The translations under genes and the position numbers were made by a program. A stretch of 64,000 nt of DNA from Fibrobacterota bacterium (lineage in GTDB: Bacteria; Fibrobacterota; Chitinivibrionia; Chitinivibrionales; Chitinispirillaceae). Shown here piece by piece: positions 50,749 through 59,289 of this stretch. The number at the start of each line of letters is the position of its first letter. The first letter of the stretch is position 1. Under the pieces are notes generated by a model. The model was not told where the DNA came from. It saw only the letters and a program-made list of their open reading frames with translations, and did not search any database. The DNA lies in contig JAEZKC010000059.1 of NCBI GenBank assembly GCA_023436205.1, positions 484,825 through 548,824 on the forward strand, written 5' to 3'.

Positions 50749-52776
50749 TCATTTCTTCATCAACATCACTCGCCGACTCTCCGCACCCGCCCTACTCCTA
50801 AAACGAACAACATAACTCCCCTCACAAACGCCCTTCCCCTCCCGGTCCCGTCCATCCCAAAAAATTCGCTTCTGCCCATCAACTGTAATGGACCTGATCA
50901 CCTTTCCCCTTAAATCTATAATCTGAAGTTCTCCGGCTTTATTATTACCATTGAACTGCGCTACCGTCATTCCCCTGAACACAAATGATACAGCTCCAGC
51001 TCTGGTCTCTTTGGGCGCCTTTACCCCTACCACAAAATCCTCTAGCGAAACTGTTGCGGTATCAATTGAATCTGTCAAATTCACCTGTAGAGCCCTGGTG
51101 ATACCGTCAACGACCGTGCTGACTTCATAACTTCCTTTGAACCCCCTGAACCCGCAAAAACCGTCACTTCCCGATGTAAGATTCTGCTCCGGAGTCCACC
51201 ATTTGGTAAAGATCATCTCTTTCCATATCTGAGCACTGGGCTTGATGCTCCAGTCCTGCCGAATCAACCCCTTGCGGTCATTCCACATATTCCCCTCCCA
51301 GTGACCCCACAGGGAAAGCCCCACCGTTTGAGGGTGAGAGAAAATGGTCAGCATGTAATCGTAAAGATCACTGGCCTGAAGTTTCTCGTTATTCACGTTT
51401 ACATCCATCTCGGTTACCCTGATCGGTAAACCAAATTGAGAAAAATCATCCAGTATCGCCTTAAGAGCCTTCGGTTCAATATAGGAATCTGTATGTCCCT
51501 GCATTCCAATTCCCTCAAGTGGTACTCCGTTATCAAGCAGGTATTGAATCTGCGCCTTATACCCTTCCCGCGAATGTGACGTTCCACCATTGCCGATGAT
51601 ATCATATTCATTTACATAAGGAGCTATGCCCGGAGCATTATTTTTTGCAAGTGTATACCAGGATGCGAGGCTCGGAAGCCCTCCCGCGGCCTCTATCACC
51701 TGATCGTAATAGTGAAAAGATTCATTCACCACATCCCAATCCTCCAGTCGACCGTCAAGCGCTTTGGCACACTCCACCACATGTGCACTCACGGTATCAA
51801 AGAGCACCTGCTGATTATCCTGATATTTAAGAAGCCACGATGGACTGAACTGCCAGGTGGGATACACTACCGTGTGCCCCCGGGATCGCAAGCCATTCTG
51901 TTCTGCCCAGTCAATGGTCTTCATCACTTTCTGGATGTTTGCCGGTGAGTTCCAGTTCCACGCCCAGTAGATCCTCTGAGTCACTCCGTTAAAGAGCTCA
52001 AGAAGAGAAGCCCGGAACTTCTCCGCATCGGTACCTGAACTAAGGATAAGATCCTCTGTAAGCCCGCCGAAAAAGAAATCGTGACCTTTCATCACCACTT
52101 TAAGCGCTGCCCCGGAAACAGGACTGCCATCTCCGTCAACAACCCGTATGGCGAAATCTCCCTTGCGCACTTTTTCAATATTCGCATAAGCCTCGCTGCG
52201 CCAGCTGGTATCCCGCTCCCCTGCGGCCAGAAGCTCTAAGCTGTCAAGCGCAATCTGACCGAAATTGAGCGCTGAAACACCCCCGATTTCAAGCGTCTGC
52301 TCTTTCACCCCCAGCTGAAACCGCATGGCAGCTTCCCCGAGAGCATAACTTGCACTCCCCGCCTCTGTCTGCACCAGAAACGGTATCAGCACCTTTTTCC
52401 AGTCAGAACCGGCAGTGATGTTTCTATGCGCAGACCCGGTCCAGGGTGAAACAGTCTGTTCCACTCTGAACGTAAATTCGCACTCCTGTGCCGTTGCGGA
52501 CCGCACAAAAAACTCCACCAGCACAGCATCATTTACATTTAAAGTAGTGTTGATCGACTTCCAGCACTGAATATTATAGATGTTCTCGGTCTTTTGCGGC
52601 ACGTACACCCTCTCAGCCTCAGTGAATTCCTGTCCCAATACCTCAACAGTGCTCATCTCAGCAGTGGTGATCGATGTATTGAGTGTCATACTGCTGAGCG
52701 AAACCGGCTGCGCCCCAAAGGCCGTGAAAAATATGGAGCCCAGAAAAATAGATATAGCAAGAATACTTCTGAACAT
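50749..52776 (-). CDS. Secreted GH10 endo-1,4-beta-xylanase with N-terminal binding module and C-terminal sorting-like tail
   Basis: A 675-residue secreted xylanase. The ATG at 52776 (GGAGG 5 nt upstream) gives a signal peptide (FRSILAISIFLGSIFF, cleavage near FGA). Residues about 25-185 are a jelly-roll carbohydrate-binding-like module. The GH10 barrel (about 200-545) has the acid/base Glu in DWDVVNESFHYY and the nucleophile in RVTEMDVNV. Residues about 600-675 form a FlgD-like/Por tail (DLRGKVIRSITV to RRVMLMKK), similar to that of the C25 peptidase. It would cut xylan outside the cell. It has its own terminator, and the 85-bp element lies upstream. Confidence 0.93.
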   Translation of the reverse strand: MFRSILAISIFLGSIFFTAFGAQPVSLSSMTLNTSITTAEMSTVEVLGQEFTEAERVYVPQKTENIYNIQCWKSINTTLNVNDAVLVEFFVRSATAQECEFTFRVEQTVSPWTGSAHRNITAGSDWKKVLIPFLVQTEAGSASYALGEAAMRFQLGVKEQTLEIGGVSALNFGQIALDSLELLAAGERDTSWRSEAYANIEKVRKGDFAIRVVDGDGSPVSGAALKVVMKGHDFFFGGLTEDLILSSGTDAEKFRASLLELFNGVTQRIYWAWNWNSPANIQKVMKTIDWAEQNGLRSRGHTVVYPTWQFSPSWLLKYQDNQQVLFDTVSAHVVECAKALDGRLEDWDVVNESFHYYDQVIEAAGGLPSLASWYTLAKNNAPGIAPYVNEYDIIGNGGTSHSREGYKAQIQYLLDNGVPLEGIGMQGHTDSYIEPKALKAILDDFSQFGLPIRVTEMDVNVNNEKLQASDLYDYMLTIFSHPQTVGLSLWGHWEGNMWNDRKGLIRQDWSIKPSAQIWKEMIFTKWWTPEQNLTSGSDGFCGFRGFKGSYEVSTVVDGITRALQVNLTDSIDTATVSLEDFVVGVKAPKETRAGAVSFVFRGMTVAQFNGNNKAGELQIIDLRGKVIRSITVDGQKRIFWDGRDREGKGVCEGSYVVRFRSRAGAESRRVMLMKK

Positions 52777-52896
52777 CGAAACCTCCACGTTGCATTAACC
52801 AGGATGTAAAAGCTACAGAACCAGAAACTAAATTGTGCGCAACTATCTTTAACCAGTTCAAGTTTAGGGCTATTTGGCCTGTTGAAGGAATTTTTG

Positions 52897-52981
52897 TTAA
52901 CGGCGGAGACGCCTTACAGGTCACCGGCAGCATCTCCCGCTCTGTAATACTATCAAAGATAGTCATCTGAGTCCATCTATC
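52897..52981 (-). repeat. Dispersed 85-bp element, copy 2 (matches 6260-6344)
   Basis: Ungapped partner of the copy at 6260-6344, lying about 120 bp upstream of the xylanase start. It keeps the GGCG-GAGA-CGCC hairpin and CAGGTCACC. The central GATAG (52958-52962) could pair with CTATC at 52950-52954 (3-nt loop) or with CTATC at 52977-52981. The surrounding 350 bp contains no gene. The element could lie in the xylanase leader transcript if the promoter is further upstream. Confidence 0.7.
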
Positions 52982-53130
52982 ACGATTTCCGGAATCTCGC
53001 GCGACAATCGGTTTGTTGCGGAACTCTTATTACTTCTGCATCATAATCATCTTGCCCGATCCACTAATATCATTTATAATAGAATTTCATATAACAATTC
53101 TGAAAACAGGCATTCAATTCCTTTGAATTA

Positions 53131-54150
53131 ATGCCCAAAATAGAGAAGAGCACCTCTGAAGACATGATGCAGAACGATCTCTACCCGTCTCTTTTATCAG
53201 CAAACATAATAGAGCTTCACTACTGGTTTGATGATGATACACATTCAATCGATGCAGTTGTGCAGAACAAGTGCGAAAGCGAACTGCTTGCACTGTTCAA
53301 AGAAATTGCTTCACCTTTAAATGCCGCCATCTCCATAGAAACCTTTCCTATTGCTAAGGGAGGTGTGAGGCGCTCTTTCAAGATGATCCCCAAAAAAGAT
53401 ACTGCAAGGGGACATGTAAGAACGGCCTTTCTGTCTGCCTTGGCATCTGATATTCTGATATCCCCATTGAGCGCTCCACTGACTCCCGTGATAAATCAGG
53501 TGAAGGACAAGTTCTTCGATATAGCTGTTCTCGAGGTGATAAAAAGCAAAAAGCTGCGCAATGAGATTGAGAAGCTGCAGTATGACATTCAGAAGTGTAC
53601 AGATCACCTGAACAGAAGCACTGTGGTCAAAAAGCGCAAATCAAACTTCTATGATCTGCTCGACCGTTATCAGAAAGTAAACAGAATTTCATTCAGCGTG
53701 GAAAATTCCGAGCGGGAAAAGCTTATCAATGATACCTTCGTCGAGCGTCAGAGCTTTAACTCATTTGTCCTCACCACTGATAATCTTGACCCCGTTCAGG
53801 ATGATAACGCAGAAATCGAGATCATCTCCCCCGTTTTAAAGCAGGGCAACTACCGTTGGGTTGGCTTGTACAAGGGATCAGCGGTCTCCTTCAACATGAA
53901 ATCTGAAGAGTTCAAGGGAATGGTGCAGAACGGGCAGGTTCAGTTCAGGAATGGCACATCTATCAGATGCACGCTTCAGATACGAAAGAAGATCGACAGT
54001 GAAGGACTGGAAAAAGTAACCGGTTATGATGTGCTTGACGTACATGAATATTTTGAAAGTGGAAAACCTGTTGTGACCCTGAAGGTGAGGAAACCAAAGG
54101 TGCAAAAGGAAACCGCCATTGAGCAGCTCAGCCTTTTTGAGCTGTTTTAA
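53131..54150 (+). CDS. Hypothetical protein, two-part architecture
   Basis: A 339-residue soluble protein of unrecognised family. The N-terminal half has a highly ordered-looking segment (IELHYWFDDDTHSIDAVVQN) and a basic GGVRRSFKMIPKK. A helical stretch with a short coiled coil follows at about 135-195. The C-terminal third (about 230-315) alternates beta strands (QGNYRWVGLYKGSAVSFNM, NGTSIRCTLQIRKK). It ends in a hydrophobic LSLFELF motif. It stands alone on the plus strand in an accessory-looking region with weak leader signals. No function can be assigned. Confidence 0.7.
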   Translation: MPKIEKSTSEDMMQNDLYPSLLSANIIELHYWFDDDTHSIDAVVQNKCESELLALFKEIASPLNAAISIETFPIAKGGVRRSFKMIPKKDTARGHVRTAFLSALASDILISPLSAPLTPVINQVKDKFFDIAVLEVIKSKKLRNEIEKLQYDIQKCTDHLNRSTVVKKRKSNFYDLLDRYQKVNRISFSVENSEREKLINDTFVERQSFNSFVLTTDNLDPVQDDNAEIEIISPVLKQGNYRWVGLYKGSAVSFNMKSEEFKGMVQNGQVQFRNGTSIRCTLQIRKKIDSEGLEKVTGYDVLDVHEYFESGKPVVTLKVRKPKVQKETAIEQLSLFELF

Positions 54151-54192
54151 CTATCAGCAATAAACGATTATCTGAAGCAGTCATAGGCACGT

Positions 54193-54648
54193 TCACTGCG
54201 GATTAGCACGTTTGCGCACTCTATCGTAGAGCACAATTGATCCGGCCACAGCCACATTCATCGACCTCTCACCCCTGAGCTTTATCTTGCGGTGAATATG
54301 ATCCCTCGCCATCCGGCTGAGCCCATGATCTTCTGCCCCCAAAAGATAGCATGCCCTCTCGGGATGCTCAAAGTCCTCAACGAATTGCGCGTCATCCCCC
54401 ATCTCCACACCCACAAGCACACAGGAAAAGGGAAGATTCTTGTAGAAGTCATCAAATGTATCATAGGAGTAGACAGGCATGGATCTCCAGGAGCTCTGAG
54501 GATCCGTAAATGTCTTCTTGAACTTTTTACCTATAAGAAAAACGAAATGTGCTCCCAGAATGTGCGCTGTTCTCCAGAGTACTCCGTAATTGCTCCAGGT
54601 CTTGCAGCACTCTATTCCAATACCGAAATAGCCTCTGTTTTTCTGCAT
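54193..54648 (-). CDS. SpoU/TrmH-family RNA methyltransferase
   Basis: A 151-residue SPOUT methyltransferase, minimal in length. The knot motifs are present: KTWSNYGVLWRTAHILGA (motif 1), CYLLGAEDHGLS (motif 2) and the SAM-binding RSMNVAVAGSIVLYDR (motif 3). Such enzymes methylate the 2'-O of a tRNA or rRNA ribose. No N-terminal RNA-binding extension is present, as in TrmL-type proteins. The target cannot be deduced. It is isolated, and about 300 bp without a convincing gene follow on its upstream side. Confidence 0.9.
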   Translation of the reverse strand: MQKNRGYFGIGIECCKTWSNYGVLWRTAHILGAHFVFLIGKKFKKTFTDPQSSWRSMPVYSYDTFDDFYKNLPFSCVLVGVEMGDDAQFVEDFEHPERACYLLGAEDHGLSRMARDHIHRKIKLRGERSMNVAVAGSIVLYDRVRKRANPQ

Positions 54649-54720
54649 CTGCTCTACTCAGATCCTTACTGAAAAGGGTTATGGCCACCTTGCGACACAG
54701 AGAAACTACATCCCTGCAAT

Positions 54721-54807
54721 CTAATTTGAAAACATTCTGACTGAGGGATCAACAAGCCTTTCTCCTAACTCAGGTATAAGCTTACTCTTACGCTGCTTTG
54801 TATTCAT
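54721..54807 (-). CDS. Possible 28-residue leader-like small ORF
   Basis: A short frame in the 300-bp gap between the SpoU gene and the next plus-strand gene. The protein is basic at the start and ends in VDPSVRMFSN. AGGTG lies a few bases before the ATG. It could be a small protein or a truncated N-terminus. Evidence is limited to the start signal; the rest of the gap shows nothing recognisable. Confidence 0.2.
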   Translation of the reverse strand: MNTKQRKSKLIPELGERLVDPSVRMFSN

Positions 54808-54950
54808 AGTGCACCTGCAATAAAATATTCCCGCCTGTAGTAAACAGAAGCTATATTAAATCGAGGCAGTTATTACTGCTCCCCCTCCCGATTTCCCGAT
54901 TTCTGTTTTTACAATGATAATCCTCTCAACTAATGTGAAAGGATATTGCC

Positions 54951-55463
54951 ATGGAAAACGAGCTTTGGGCCGATGAGGAGATGAGAGCTGTTGAACGTGA
55001 GCTGGAAAACCGTCAGATTGAATCAGAACTGGAGGAAAAGGGCTACACCTTCTCCAAACTTGAAGAAATGGACGCAGATGCGGAAAATGAGTTCCTGAAG
55101 CAGATGCAGGAATTCGAAGATTGGCAGAATTCACCCCAGATTACCATCAGGTCACTTTTTCCACCAAATGCCACATTTCCCTCTGCCGAAGAATTGAGCG
55201 AAGAGGAACTGAAGTATAAAATCGCTTACATCCGCAAAACTCTTTCAGAACACAACATTGAATTCGGTTTTGCACGCGACCTGCCGGATAATATCCTTTA
55301 CACTCATCTGATTGATGAATGTTTTGAGGATTGTGTAGGTACGTCTGGTGCGGGATTCACGTGGTTTCTCGATGGCTGCACAGGAGGTTGCGAGGAGTGT
55401 TTTCAGCAGAAATATTGTAAAACAGGACAGAACAATTCTGATACAATACCGGAGGAGAACTGA
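54951..55463 (+). CDS. Hypothetical acidic protein with Cys-rich C-terminus
   Basis: A 170-residue soluble protein. The first 65 residues are a strongly charged helix (ELWADEEMRAVERELENR). A middle part has SLFPPNATFPSAEELSEEEL. The C-terminus holds seven Cys, in the order CFEDC, then DGCTGGCEEC, then KYC. The spacing suggests a metal site, though no known motif fits. It overlaps the next gene by 1 bp, so the two are a translational pair. Family unknown. Confidence 0.7.
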   Translation: MENELWADEEMRAVERELENRQIESELEEKGYTFSKLEEMDADAENEFLKQMQEFEDWQNSPQITIRSLFPPNATFPSAEELSEEELKYKIAYIRKTLSEHNIEFGFARDLPDNILYTHLIDECFEDCVGTSGAGFTWFLDGCTGGCEECFQQKYCKTGQNNSDTIPEEN

Positions 55464-56095
55464 TGGGATTGACAATTCATTACAGCGGTACACTTCCTGA
55501 CCCGAATTCAGTAATGAATTTAGTAGAGGATGTAAAGGACTTCTGTAATGTCATGAAATGGAATTACAACATTCTTGATGACGACTGGAGCGAACCGGTC
55601 GAATGCTCCACAGTCATCGAGGATGGTTGCGTTCGTATAAAAGGTAATCTGGGCCTCAAGGGAATCTCCATAAGCATCCATCCCGATTGTGAAAGACTTG
55701 CTTTTCTTTTCGACAGTCAGGGAAGAATTGTTTCACTGCCGGGCAGGATTGTTGACGTCGAAGACTGTTTCACCGATTCTGTGAAAACGCAATTTGCCCC
55801 TGTTGAGGTTCATATCACAATAATCAAAATACTGCGGTTTATAAAGAATAACTACATCCCCGATCTTGCTGTTTTAGATGAGGGCGAATACTGGGAAACA
55901 GGCAACCTAAAAAATCTCATTTCCAAAATGCGCTTTCTTTCAGAAATGATCGAAAAAATCAGCGCGGGCCTGGATGTTCCGGGGGGAAGCGACCTTTCGC
56001 CAGAAGAACTGGCTGATTTCATCGAGAAAAGAATCCAGGCTATTTTTGATGAGAATCGGGAGAAACAGGGGGCGGATCAAGCATCTATTTCCTGA
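55463..56095 (+). CDS. Hypothetical protein paired with the upstream Cys-rich protein
   Basis: A 210-residue soluble protein beginning MGLTIHYSGTLPDPNSV, with an alpha/beta N-terminal half (about 1-110: ISIHPDCERLAFLFDSQGRI) and a helical C-terminus (about 165-205: LSPEELADFIEKRIQAIF). No motif or membrane segment is seen. The start ATG overlaps the previous stop codon and GGAGGAG precedes it, showing coupling to the upstream gene. The two probably act together. The function is unknown; they stand in an accessory region near an Rpn nuclease and the RHS array. Confidence 0.7.
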   Translation: MGLTIHYSGTLPDPNSVMNLVEDVKDFCNVMKWNYNILDDDWSEPVECSTVIEDGCVRIKGNLGLKGISISIHPDCERLAFLFDSQGRIVSLPGRIVDVEDCFTDSVKTQFAPVEVHITIIKILRFIKNNYIPDLAVLDEGEYWETGNLKNLISKMRFLSEMIEKISAGLDVPGGSDLSPEELADFIEKRIQAIFDENREKQGADQASIS

Positions 56096-56164
56096 TGATT
56101 TCATGAAAGCTCTCCACCCTTTCATGATATTTTCCACCCGGAGCCCTCAAATTATATTTCTCTC

Positions 56165-57100
56165 ATGGCTGATAATTTCCTCAGTAACCCTCACAATAAA
56201 TTCTTCAAAGAATCATTTTCCAGAAAAGAGATCGCCCGCTCTTTTTTAAAAGAATACCTGCCTGAAGCCATTTCCCGGGACTTGGATTTCAAAACGTTGA
56301 TGATACTTAAAGATTCCTTTGTGGATAAGGAGTTATCAGAACATTTTTCTGATATTCTATATAGAATTAAGCTCACCGGCAAAACTGCATATATTTATCT
56401 ACTGTTTGAGCACAAGAGCTATGTCGACCCCTGGACCGGGTTCCAGCTCCTGAGAAATATGGTGAAAATCTGGGAACAGTACCGCAAGCAGCATAAAACA
56501 GCCACACAACTGCCGGTGATTATTCCGGTGGTGATCTACCAGGGGCAGCAGCACTGGAATATGGAGGATTTGATGGCACATCTCTTTAAAAATGGCGAGA
56601 ATATGATGGCCTACATCCCCGAATTCCAAAGCGAGGTGTTTGAGATATCACATATCCCCGATGAGCAGATTCGTGGGGAGATGCTTTTGCGGGTGCATTT
56701 TCTGATTCAGAAGTATGCGGGGACGGCTCAGCTGTTCCAAAAGTTGCCCGAGATACTGGGGCTTCTGAAGGCAGTATACAGCGAAAGCACTAAAGTGGAA
56801 TACCTTGAAACGCTTTTACGATATCTGGGAGCTACAACTGAACATGAACGTATGGACGAACTCAGGACCGAAGTGAAAAAATCTTTAGAAACAGGAGAAG
56901 ACTTGATGACAACGATAGCAGAGAAATGGATACAGGAAGGTATGGAAAAAGGTATGGAGAAGGGTATGGAAAAAGGCATGGAAAAAGGAAAGCTTCTGGT
57001 AGCTTCCAATTTGATCAAAAGAGGAATGGGTAACGAGGAGATTGCTGAGGTCACCGGTTTGGATCTGAAGAAGATTGAGGAACTGCGGAAGGAAAGGTAG
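56165..57100 (+). CDS. Rpn-family recombination-promoting nuclease/putative transposase
   Basis: A 311-residue PD-(D/E)XK-type nuclease of the Rpn (YhgA-like) family. The N-terminus (NPHNKFFKESFSRKEIARSF) and the DFKTLMILKDSFVDKE and YIYLLFEHKSYVDPW segments carry the expected acidic/Lys catalytic positions. VIIPVVIYQGQQHW is typical of the family. The C-terminus has four GMEK tetrapeptide repeats, then a short helix ending in VTGLDLKKIEELRKE, which looks like the usual tail. Related proteins cut DNA and raise RecA-independent recombination. It may be mobile, or a defence or phase-variable element. Confidence 0.88.
   Translation: MADNFLSNPHNKFFKESFSRKEIARSFLKEYLPEAISRDLDFKTLMILKDSFVDKELSEHFSDILYRIKLTGKTAYIYLLFEHKSYVDPWTGFQLLRNMVKIWEQYRKQHKTATQLPVIIPVVIYQGQQHWNMEDLMAHLFKNGENMMAYIPEFQSEVFEISHIPDEQIRGEMLLRVHFLIQKYAGTAQLFQKLPEILGLLKAVYSESTKVEYLETLLRYLGATTEHERMDELRTEVKKSLETGEDLMTTIAEKWIQEGMEKGMEKGMEKGMEKGKLLVASNLIKRGMGNEEIAEVTGLDLKKIEELRKER
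56939..56986 (+). repeat. Four in-frame 12-bp repeats encoding GMEK
   Basis: Units at 56939, 56951, 56963 and 56975 read GGTATGGAAAAA with minor changes. They encode repeated Gly-Met-Glu-Lys near the C-terminus of the Rpn nuclease. Because 12 is a multiple of 3, copy-number change would keep the frame and vary the linker length. Confidence 0.85.
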
Positions 57101-57220
57101 GGTAGTGCCCCCCTGGACTTAACCACCGCTGATTTACTTTCAATCGGCTTCTTTGCCTGGTGTCGATGTATTGTTGCAGGTCTATTCCCTACTCAAACAT
57201 GTTAATTTGCTTGAACTATT

Positions 57221-57431
57221 CGCCCGTTCTGGACATCGCGGTTTAAAACCATCTCTCCGCTGCTCACCAAAAGCCCGTCATCATCGTAACCGAACGAGAC
57301 TTCATTCTCCTCCATTAATGCTCTGGGATACAATCTGCATCCCGGAATTGAAGGTAACTCCCACACTGCCGTTAATAAGCCCTGACCACTCCACATCTGT
57401 TGTCAATGAGCCATCGTAGCTGTAGGAGAAC
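57221..57431 (-). pseudogene. RHS gene fragment (internal part)
   Basis: About 210 bp nearly identical to the inside of the large RHS gene at about 62896-63107. It encodes VSFGYDDDGLLVSSGEMVLN and GLINGSV-type repeat residues on the minus strand. It is cut at both ends, and small base changes include an indel near 57335. It is a relic of duplication within the RHS array and has no start of its own. Confidence 0.85.
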
Positions 57432-57432
57432 A

Positions 57433-57681
57433 TCACAGAACTCTAACTCTTATATAGAAAATCCATAATAAAGCAATAATGATTGAAAACAATAAATGAC
57501 AAAGACCCTCAACAATTAATAATGAACCAGATTTCTGGTGCCTAGAAATCCTTTTGAAAAGCATATCTGTTCTAAATGATTTCTGGCCTTGTTTGAATTT
57601 TTTTACACCTTCAGATATTGACACGATTGATAATGCAAAATTCACAAAAACAGCTATGAAAATGATAATTCTAACAAACAT
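57433..57681 (-). CDS. Small two-helix membrane protein, candidate immunity to RHS tip 1
   Basis: An 82-residue protein whose ATG at 57681 has GAGG 5 nt upstream; the GAGG overlaps the stop codon of RHS tip 1. It has an N-terminal hydrophobic segment (VRIIIFIAVFVNFALSIV, about 2-20) and a C-terminal one (LCHLLFSIIIALLWIFYI, about 60-78), with a basic loop between. The position directly after the toxin tip and the membrane topology fit an immunity protein protecting the inner membrane. That function is inferred from context only. Confidence 0.65.
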   Translation of the reverse strand: MFVRIIIFIAVFVNFALSIVSISEGVKKFKQGQKSFRTDMLFKRISRHQKSGSLLIVEGLCHLLFSIIIALLWIFYIRVRVL

Positions 57682-57688
57682 TTTTTCC

Positions 57689-58694
57689 TCAATATTTAAT
57701 CTGTGTGCCAACGTAAGTTCCTGCTATATTACCAGCCGTTCCTGCCAGGTTTTCCAAACTATTGAACGTTTGTATAGTTGGATTATTTAGAGTTGGATTT
57801 GCACCGCCCCAATATCCAAAACGACCCCCTAGTTTTGCTGTTCCATAGGATGCTGCTTCTAATCCAGCACCGACAGTAGCTGAAACTACTGTTTTCCCCA
57901 AATTATACTTTTTCTTGCAAGGATCTGTGAGCTGCTCAAAAGAGTCATTTGCAGCAGCGGCGAAAGCTGCGCGGCCAGCTGTTCCCCAAAAACCAACACC
58001 AAAAGAACTGGCTAAACCCGTAAGTCCCCCAAATGCGATTTTCCCAGCATAACCCCAACCTGAAATCTTCCCAGACTTAAAATCGCCATAACTTTGATAA
58101 GCTGAAAACCCAGCACCTATAGCAGTTCCAGTCACTTGTGCAACCCAAAGTCCCTCCGGATCCACGAAATTCACCGGATCCCCGCCACAGTACCTGTAAA
58201 GATTCCCATCCCCTCCCTCAAACACTATGGGATCCTTACACGTCCACCTCCCCGTCACTGCGTCGTAATCGCGGGCGCCGAATCTCACCAGTCCAGTGCG
58301 GTGATCGTAAAGCCCGCCGGCAAATCCAAAGGGTTTGAAACCCCGGTTATTGTCAAGGAGCACATTGCCGAATTCATCGCAATCCAGCTGCTGAGCGATG
58401 GCACCAGTCTGGGCGTCCACCACCAGCCTCACGCTTCACAGATGATCGCTGATTATGCGGTAGGTCACCCCGCCCTTCACCATGTAATCCGGGACATTCA
58501 TCTTGGTGCCGTAGACAAACCGGGACACCACGTTACCTGACCCGTCAAGCTCTGCTACAGGATTTAGCTGATCCTGATAGAGAAATCCTTTCACCAGAGC
58601 GCCATTCACCTTCACCCCGATGCGGCGGTTGCGGCCGTCGACGAGGTACTCTATAAATGTATCATTTGGAAGGGTAACTGTTTTGAGATTCCCT
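57689..58694 (-). pseudogene. Displaced RHS C-terminal fragment with toxin tip 1
   Basis: The open part (57689-58432) encodes the end of the RHS core (RTGLVRFGARDYDAVTGRW, RYCGGDPVNFVDPEG) and a unique 150-residue tip. The tip is rich in Gly and Ala (SSFGVGFWGTAGRAAFAAAA) with a DPCKKKYNLGKTV segment and ends in GTYVGTQIKY. Homology to the core continues upstream to about 58694, but the Gly codon in SDHLGSVRL is TGA at about 58434, so the fragment cannot be read from the core. It is a cassette kept as a silent tip. Confidence 0.8.
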
Positions 58695-58753
58695 GACGCG
58701 GATTAGCACGGATCAAACAGATATCACTGACTATGATTTATTCTGGAACCAAA

Positions 58754-58836
58754 ACCGTCCTACTACGTTACTTAACCCGTCAAGCTCCACCATAGGTTTA
58801 AGCTGGTCTGGTAGAGAAAACCTTTCACCAAAGTGC
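58754..58836 (-). pseudogene. Short degenerate RHS scrap
   Basis: About 80 bp matching the RHS core segment that encodes VVSRFVYGTK-adjacent residues (DGSGNVV, QLNP-type sequence; compare 60170-60260), with several substitutions. It lies between tip 1 and the next small membrane gene. No gene can be read here. Confidence 0.6.
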
Positions 58837-58848
58837 AATCTGAACGGT

Positions 58849-59274
58849 TCAAGTCTTTCTCTCATTTACCAGGTCTAAAACATAACTCAGATCTTCCTTT
58901 TTAAAAATTTTTGCATTGATCCAAATTGGTTTCTTTCCTGATTCTGGTTTTGGATAAATCCAAAGCTTTATTGGCGGCTTGAGCCTATCAAAATAAGAAT
59001 CATCAACAAAGGAATGGATTTTTGCATTTTTAACATCAGAGAATTTCATAGCTTTCCGGCTATATAGGGTTCGGAACTCTATATGATCGTCATAAATGAC
59101 AATTGTCCCGTAGACAAAATACAGCCAGATAATAGCGACTGTTAATAAATACACAATAATGCCAAAGTTAGCAGAGGGATTCTCAATACCTGCGATAATT
59201 CCTATCAAGATTGGCAACGTAATCATAATACTGAAAATCATATAAGTTTTTGAATCTGGACGGATAGTTTTCAT
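58849..59274 (-). CDS. Two-helix membrane protein, candidate immunity to RHS tip 2
   Basis: A 141-residue protein with two membrane segments near the N-terminus (about 12-30 and 38-58). A cytosolic beta-rich C-terminal domain (VIYDDHIEFRTLYSRKAMKF) resembles a bacterial PH-like fold. AGGA is 7 nt before the ATG, which lies 15 bp after the stop codon of RHS tip 2. The position after the tip suggests an immunity role. No enzyme motif is visible. Confidence 0.7.
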   Translation of the reverse strand: MKTIRPDSKTYMIFSIMITLPILIGIIAGIENPSANFGIIVYLLTVAIIWLYFVYGTIVIYDDHIEFRTLYSRKAMKFSDVKNAKIHSFVDDSYFDRLKPPIKLWIYPKPESGKKPIWINAKIFKKEDLSYVLDLVNERKT

Positions 59275-59289
59275 CTATGTTCCTAGCTG

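Noticed and set aside
52897..52981. Integron attC-like site
   Set aside because: The GTTAAC end resembles a core site, but the partner core and the cassette arrangement are missing.
57153..57419. Plus-strand frame over the RHS scrap
   Set aside because: It is the antisense of RHS-derived DNA and has no start signal.
58136..58540. Plus-strand frames in the RHS blocks (similar ones at 59959 and 62067)
   Set aside because: The three similar proteins arise because the same RHS DNA is repeated; they are antisense shadows.
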